16,306 nt of DNA from Russula earlei (Eukaryota > Basidiomycota > Agaricomycetes > Russulales > Russulaceae). Each line of letters begins with the position of its first letter. The stretch's first letter is position 1. Under the pieces are notes generated by a model. That model was not told the DNA's origin, searched no databases, and saw only the letters and a program-made list of their open reading frames with translations. Both the position numbers and the translations under genes were made by a program. This document shows positions 9,962 to 16,306 of this stretch, piece after piece. The DNA lies in the NCBI GenBank assembly GCA_025769875.1, contig JAGFNK010001022.1:1-16306 (forward strand), read 5' to 3'.

Positions 9962-11654
9962 ATGACTAGCCTCGTCGCGATTCTTGACCTGAAAGGAAAA
10001 CCACTGATCCAACGCTCTTACCGTGATGATGTCCCCTCCACGTGCATTGATCGCTTTCTCCCCCTAGTCCTTGAAATCGAAGAGGAAGGACAACAGTTGA
10101 CACCCTGTTTTCTCCAATCAGGGTGTCAACTATATGCATATCCGTCACTCGAACCTGTATCGTGAGTGATTGAAATGGCTGAGAACGTTACGCTGCTCTA
10201 TGATAGTCACTCCCTAGTTCTGGCCCTGTCACGAAGGAACACCAATGCAGCGGAGATCATTCTCTTCCTGCATCGCCTCTCTCAAGTCTTAGTCGAATAC
10301 TTTAAAGAGTTGGAAGAAGAATCAATTCGCGATAATTTCGTGATTATTTACGAACTCCTTGACGAGATGATGGACTTTGGCTATCCCCAAACGACGGAGA
10401 GCAAGATACTCCAAGAGTTTGTCCTCCCTGTACCCGTAATTTGATGACTTACCCCTCGTACACCCTATGTCAGGTACATCACCCAGGAGTCTCACAAATT
10501 AGAGGTACAAGTCCGACCCCCAATGGCTGTCACAAATGCCGTTTCTTGGCGGTCAGAGGGGATCAGGTACCGCAAAAATGAGGTGTTCTTGGACGTGATT
10601 GAAAGTGTGAACTTGCTGGTACGTCTTATTCTAAATCGCTCAATTATCCTCAATGCGTAGTATCCCACAGGTCAACGCCAACGGTAATGTCGTTCGGTCA
10701 GAGATACTCGGCGCCATAAAGATGAAGTGTTATCTCTCTGGCATGCCGGAACTGAGACTCGGCTTGAATGATAAGGTCATGTTCGAGACCACTGGCCGAA
10801 GTGAGTTGTCCGTATAGGTTCGTCCTTTGCAATTGGAGACGCATATTTTCAGCGTCTCGCGGGAAGTCAATAGAGCTCGAGGATGTCAAGTTCCACCAAT
10901 GCGTGCGCTTGTCACGGTTCGAGAACGATAGAACAATATCATTCATCCCACCGGACGGCGAGTTTGAGTTGATGTCCTATCGCCTTTCTCAGGTGGTGAA
11001 GCCCCTGGTCTGGGTTGAGGCTGCTGTTGAGCATCACAAAGGGAGTAGAGTTGAATACATGGTGAAGTGCCGCGCTCAGTTTCAAGCGTCGAAGCACGGC
11101 AAACAACGTGGAGATATATGTGCCCGTTCCAGACGATGCCGATACCCCCAAGTTCAGAGTACGTTCCCGGCCTCCCAGTTCCTGGTTGAGTCCCATTTAA
11201 TGTTCCCAGGCATCAACAGGCTCTGTTCAATATGCTCCCGATAAATCTGCATTTGTTTGGAAAATTAAGCAACTCGGCGGGGGTCGCGACTTCTTGATGC
11301 GCGCACATTTTGGGCTACCAAGTGTAAAATCAGGCATGTTCGGGGAGAAGGACAGTTTTCACTCGGGTCTAACAAATTTTGATTCTCAGAGCAAGACGTG
11401 GAGAAAAGGGCCCCGATTACAGTTAAATTCGAGATACCATATTTCACTGTGTCCGGCATCCAAGTTCGCTATCTGAAAGTTGTGGAAAAAGAGTGGTTAC
11501 CAGGCTTTACCATGGGTGCGATACATTACCCAGAATGGAGATGACTACAGGTATGTCCGTTGTCATCATCCTGCGTTCGTAGCGGCCAACTAACTTGGCG
11601 TCAAGTTTACGAACCGCGCTTGATAAGGGCGGCGCCGCGATAGTTCCGATGTAA
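9962..11654 (+). CDS. APM1: AP-1 clathrin adaptor complex, medium (mu) subunit; three apparent frameshifts
   Basis: Proposed exons are 9962-10161, 10218-10416, 10474-10618, 10671-10800, 10853-11158, 11210-11333, 11390-11550 and 11606-11654. With three single-base insertions discounted the product is 436 residues, the usual family length. The mu subunit of the AP-1 heterotetramer binds YxxPhi sorting signals at the trans-Golgi/endosome. An N-terminal longin-like domain (about 1-140; MTSLVAILDLKGKPLIQRSY, KRNTNAAEII-like, ELLDEMMDFGYPQTTESKIL) precedes the mu homology domain (about 165-436; RKNEVFLDVIESVNLLV, NDRTISFIPPDGEFELMSYR, FVWKIKQLGGGRDFLMRAHF). The C-terminus is YSLRTA followed by a short extension. 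Frame breaks are one extra T in TTTT (10108-10111, codon about 49), one extra T in TTT (11080-11082, codon about 300) and one extra A in AAAAA (11486-11490, codon about 400). Each lies inside a highly conserved block, so the gene identity is firm but this sequence does not encode a full-length protein as written. Confidence 0.93.
11334..11389 (+). other. GC-AG intron in the AP-1 mu gene
   Basis: This 56-nt intron begins GCATGT and ends CTCAG, with a CTAAC branch-point-like sequence about 25 bases before the acceptor. Phase and protein conservation (GLPSVKS, then EQDVEKRAPITVKFEI) allow no nearby GT donor. GC-AG introns are a known minority class; the other six introns of this gene are GT-AG. 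Confidence 0.8.
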
Positions 11655-11673
11655 TAACGCAACGTTCGCTTTA

Positions 11674-12515
<842 letters not shown>

Positions 12516-14305
12516 CTTTTGGGTGTTCTCGCTTGCCCTTGATGGACGTCAAGACGATTCGCTGGGAGTTGGGTGGCCACTTGCTCACTGAGCTGAGGTG
12601 TAGTGCGTTGCAAAAGTGTTCGTGTCCTCGGGCCGGTGCCGGAGGGCCCCGTGGAGTAACTCGTTGGCAAAACCTCTTCAACTTTCGAGTCCAAATTCTT
12701 GTTTTCAAGCCGTTGTATCCACCGAGCCCCGTCACATAGAAATCCCTATGAAGGTATTTGAATTCTGCGTCGCGCTTGATGAGTCTATTCATGAGGCCTT
12801 TACCGCACTTCACATTGTTTGCCTTAGTCATGTTTGAGCGTTCCAAATCCCTACCCATCGCCTTCCGGGCAAATCTGACTCCTTGGGGTAGGGTGGGGGG
12901 GACCAATTTGACGACAACTCATACTACTATCACATGTGATGCACGTTCAAAACCGTCTCTCGTGCGTTGCGCGACTCGGATCGCGCAGAGGAAAAATCAA
13001 CCTCCGAACCGGTCCATCCGAGCGACGAGCGTCCTCCCAAAAGCCTTCGACCCGGCTGTGGTTGCGGGCTTGGCCGCTCCTGGGCGCAGCATCACTACCG
13101 GCATCATCACGGCGTGAGTGTTTCATACCAAGATATGCGGTCGGCGTTGCTTTTCCTCACTTTGGGCTGGGCTGCTGTCGAGCGTGCGATTTGCGAAATC
13201 TACATGCGCAGCACAACAGCGCCAGCGGGTCCTGCCGCTGCCGGTCGCCGTGGGAGGAGAACTACTACGTGATGCATTAGCACGCACTTCTAATTCCCCG
13301 TTGCGTTCGTGTTGCGGGCTACAATGCTATGGAAGGTCGAGATCGTGTGCTTCTCGCCGCTCACGATGTCTAGCCCTGCCGCGAGTCTCGGGAGGACTTG
13401 GCTCATCTTTTCCACCCTCGAAGCCTTTCAAGTCAAAGGTGAGCATTGCCGTGCGACAACCGAGACCGCCAGCAAGCCCTGGGTCCCCGAATGTCAGGTG
13501 GCTTGAAAGTATGACAAGGGCCTTCTGGTTTGATGGCATGGAATATCACCAAAGTTTGAACTGGCCAGGAAACACCTGCTCCAGAGTTGCTCGTATGGTG
13601 GTTAGCTGATTCTCATACTTAGTATCTCCGAGTCGATGTCGCTACCCATGAACAATTGATAGATATGCCCGCACTCTTCTTGTGGCTACGCTAACATAGC
13701 AATCTCTGATGTCCGCATGATAACGGATTGATTGTTGTATCACGGCTATCACTAATTGACATGACATACATCACATCTGGGACGGATGGACATAAGGACA
13801 TCTTCGAGAAGAGAATGATTATGAAGCAAAACAGGGATTGTCCCACCAAACCACTCCTTCGTTCGCGAACTCGAACTGAATGGCCAGGATACAAACTGTT
13901 CAGAAAGACAGTCCACATGATTTGGAGTTTGGGTGGAGATGACCCAAAGCGGGCGAAACGATGCCGCATCTAGAGATACATTTCGACACGGAAGAGACCT
14001 AGATTGTGGTAGTATGGACTCCTTTCCGAGCTTCTACACCCAAGTGATCGGTGTCGAAGCAAAGACGATAGATACAAGAAGACCAATCGTTGTGGCACTA
14101 CAATACTTCAGAGGCCACGGGAAGAAACGACGCGGCTTCTGTACACGAGAGTGCAGCAAATGGAAACTCACGAGAAAAAGAAAAGAATCTATATGCCCAT
14201 GCGCCTCATCAGAGTAAGGATCAAGAGAGAGTGAGGACTCGAGCAGCGACGTGGCATGGGTGGGAAACTCCCATGAAACTCCGCTTGCTTTTCCTTACAT
14301 AAGGC

Positions 14306-14323
14306 ACGCGTCGCGTCGCGGCG
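14306..14323 (+). promoter_or_regulatory. MCB-like (ACGCGT) cluster in the MSH2 promoter
   Basis: The sequence ACGCGTCGCGTCGCGGCG contains one perfect ACGCGT (14306-14311) followed by overlapping CGCGTCGCG words, about 50 bases upstream of the proposed MSH2 start. ACGCGT is the MluI cell-cycle box bound by MBF (Mbp1/Swi6) in fungi, which drives G1/S expression of DNA replication and repair genes. An AT-rich TTTAAATA (14324-14331) follows and could be a TATA-like element. The functional assignment is inference. Confidence 0.55.
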
Positions 14324-14339
14324 TTTAAATACTTACTCA

Positions 14340-14348
14340 GGGGGGGGG
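14340..14348 (+). repeat. Nine-G homopolymer in the MSH2 5' leader
   Basis: Nine consecutive Gs lie 14 bases before the proposed MSH2 ATG (14363). Such runs are prone to slippage and to sequencing error; this one would not change coding. Confidence 0.7.
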
Positions 14349-14362
14349 AAAGACCTTGGAAC

Positions 14363-16306
14363 ATGTCTTTGATGTACGGTAAAGAGAAAGACGATGAGAC
14401 AGGTGCTTGCCTCGATTCATGTTTTTGTGTCCTGATGCTTATCAAGAAACTAGACTCTTTTCGATCCGGGTTTCATCTCATTCTTTAACAAGCTTCCCGC
14501 CAAGTCTCCAGACACTAATGGCACCATCAGGCTTTTCTTCAGGAGAGCCAGCAACGAAGATTTCTACAGCGCGCACGGTGTAGATGCGCTCTACATCGCT
14601 CAACATGTGTATCACACCAAGGTCTGTCCTCAAATATCTCGGATCTGGTGGCAAGAAGGCTGGCCTACCGAGCGTCACGTTGAGACCCACAGTCGCAACT
14701 TCCTTTCTGAGAGAGGCATTGACAATCAGGCAGCTGAAAGTGGAGATATGGATACCCGAGGCTGGCCATGGAAAAAAGGTTTCAAAGTTCAAATTAGACA
14801 AGGAAGTACGGCACAGCGCTTTCCCCCTCTTGTTTCAACTAAAACGGACTCCAAGGCGTCACCTGGGAACCTCCAAGCTGTGGAGGACCTCCTTTTTGTT
14901 AATAATGACATCCTATCTCCGCCGGTTATTATGGCCGTGAACCTGGCGACCACGCCCACTGTTCCCGGTTCCGCTGGTAAAGCGAAGTCAAAGACCGTTG
15001 GTATCGCATTTGCAGATACCAGCTTGCGACAGTTTGGTGTAGCAGATTTTGTGGATAATGATGCATTTTCCAACGTCGAGGTATGCTACTGTGCGTCCCT
15101 TATTTGGATGGAGTGGCTGAGTGCCCGTGTCCTCCAGACTCTTGCGATTCAGCTAGGAATAAAGGAAGCAATCGTCCCAACTGGCACTGTCTCAGGGGAA
15201 ACGGATCGTGACTTCGATCTCAAAAAGCTGAGAGACGTCCTCGATAGATGTGGCATCGTCGTTACTGAACGGAAGCCCAGTACGTCTGTGCCCATCCCCA
15301 ATTTCACGCTTGCTCACTAAACCCTCTAGGCGAATTTGTTGCAAAAACAGTTGAGGATGATCTCACGCGCTATTGGCGCCCGCTGCATCAGGGACAGCTA
15401 CAGCCGAAGGCCCATCCGTGATCTGTACGCAATACTTGTCGTTCTCGGAGGTGCTAACCCAACCCTCTTGATAGCCCAGCTTAATCTACCAACTGCACCC
15501 TCTGCTGTTGCGGCGTTGATCACTTACCTCAGTCTCCTGTCTGATTCATCCAATCACGGTGCCTGGGCTATCCGCACACACGATCTTGGCCAATATATGC
15601 GCTTGGATGCGAGTGCACTTCGCGCCTTGAACCTCATGGACAGTGGAAACGTAAGCCTGTCTTCCGGTGACTACATTCATGATTCATATTGTCTCTTGGA
15701 AGGCTTCTGGAACGAAGAACACGACGCTACTCGGACTGTTAAATAAATGTAAAACCGCTCAAGGGACGCGCATGCTTGGAAGCTGGCTGAAGCAACCATT
15801 AGTCAACTGTCACGAGATCCGTAAGTATTTTGCCCGGGGTCATCTCCCAAATCATTGATCCTTTTGTGATTAAGTGAAACGGCAAGACTTGGTTGAGATG
15901 TTTGTGGAAGACTCGAACGCACGTAGGACGCTTCAGGTTGGCCTAACTTGATCAGTTGACACACTGACATGCTGAATGATTACACTAGGATGACTTCATG
16001 AAGCTCATGCCTGACATGAACCGTATCAGCAAAAGATTCCGGAAATCAGTCGCTTCTCTTGAGGACGTTGTACGGGTTTATCAGGCAGTTTTGAAGGTGA
16101 CATCGGATCTCTAGGAGTGTTCAGCTTGTAGTGATAACCTTCTTTTATTAGCTAACTGGTCTTATTGAAGCTTTGAAGCACGTTAACGTGAAGACTGAAC
16201 GTGGTCGTGAGCTTATCAAAGAAACCTATCTAAGTCACCTCGAAGAACACGCTGCTAATCTTGATAAGTATGCTGAGATGGTCGAGCAAACACTCGATCT
16301 CTCTGA
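14363..16306 (+). CDS. MSH2: DNA mismatch repair protein MSH2, N-terminal half (runs off window); three apparent indels
   Basis: Proposed exons are 14363-14402, 14454-14805, 14856-15080, 15138-15279, 15330-15424, 15475-15650, 15703-15820, 15875-15936, 15989-16096 and 16152 to beyond 16306, giving about 490 codons of a protein normally near 950. Msh2 pairs with Msh6 or Msh3 to recognise mismatches and small loops. Visible are domain I ([43 protein letters not shown]), the connector ([42 protein letters not shown]) and the lever/clamp start ([52 protein letters not shown]). The ATPase part lies to the right of the window. Lesions are one extra T in TTTT (14458-14461), one extra G at 14621-14622 and one missing C near 15370. 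From 15475 to the window end the frame is clean. The start and first intron are inferred from the N-terminal fit and are the least certain part. Confidence 0.9.

Larger units (their letters stand above)
12516..14362. other. Intergenic region between the ferredoxin and MSH2 genes, no recognisable gene
   Basis: The two genes are divergent, so this stretch should hold both promoters. The left half (about 12550-13500) is fairly GC-rich and carries overlapping open frames on both strands (minus 12906-12412; plus 12936-13280 and 13118-13609), but none shows a known motif, a clear conserved core or convincing exon joining. A seven-G run lies at 12895-12901. The right half (about 13620-14300) has only short frames. 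The MSH2 promoter elements near its right end are listed separately. An unrecognised small gene or non-coding RNA cannot be excluded. Confidence 0.5.

Noticed and set aside
13118..13609. Plus-strand 163-codon Arg/Ser/Cys-rich open frame
   Set aside because: The composition looks like a chance frame in GC-rich DNA. No conserved motif, signal peptide or convincing splice partner was found.
14435..14437. ATG at 14435 as an alternative MSH2 start
   Set aside because: It gives MLIKKLDSF before the conserved block. The spliced start at 14363 ([16 protein letters not shown]) fits MSH2 N-termini better and has a GT...TAG intron of typical size; either start still needs the frame correction at 14458-14461.
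15451..15474. 24-nt intron (GTGCTAAC...GATAG) in MSH2
   Set aside because: It is too short to splice. The 50-nt intron 15425-15474, using the GTACGC donor and the same acceptor, fits size, branch point and phase.

Overview
The window looks like nuclear DNA of a mushroom-forming basidiomycete (Agaricomycetes). Genes are cut by many short introns (45-66 nt, mostly GT-AG, often with CTAAC/CTAAT-type branch points). A gypsy-type retrotransposon is present, and the largest gene has the Goodbye-NACHT-ankyrin architecture typical of agaric NOD-like receptors. No bacterial operon structure, tRNA, rRNA or CRISPR array was seen.

Layout. (1) 1 to about 2620, minus strand: the 5' part of a decayed Ty3/gypsy-like LTR retrotransposon. 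It holds a promoter/leader, a Gag with a CCHC zinc knuckle, and the retroviral-type aspartic protease, all broken by frameshifts and stops. The rest of pol would lie left of the window. (2) 2621-3801: no recognisable gene. (3) 3802-9042, plus: an 11-exon NLR/STAND gene (about 1,560 codons) with an N-terminal Goodbye domain, a NACHT NTPase and a long ankyrin array. The array includes ten 99-bp units in perfect register, four of them nearly identical. One extra G in a run of nine (6907-6915) breaks the frame. (4) 9043-9961: intergenic, with a degraded reading frame at 9146-9700. (5) 9962-11654, plus: the mu subunit of the AP-1 clathrin adaptor in 8 exons, with three apparent +1 homopolymer insertions and one GC-AG intron. 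(6) 11804-12515, minus: an intact mitochondrial [2Fe-2S] ferredoxin (Yah1/adrenodoxin type) in 5 exons, convergent with AP-1 mu. (7) 12516-14362: no recognisable gene, ending in the MSH2 promoter, which has an ACGCGT (MCB-like) cluster and a nine-G run. (8) 14363 to beyond 16306, plus: the N-terminal half of the mismatch-repair protein MSH2, with three apparent single-base indels.

The three housekeeping genes (vesicle coat, Fe-S electron transfer, mismatch repair) do not form a pathway and look like ordinary neighbours. The retroelement plus NLR form a more dynamic accessory block. The most notable signals are the fast-diversifying ankyrin repeats and isolated P-loop exon of the NLR, and the uneven scatter of single-base indels. 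Those indels are either sequencing/assembly errors or real lesions. Exon boundaries were derived by hand from splice signals, reading phase and remembered family conservation; no alignment was run.
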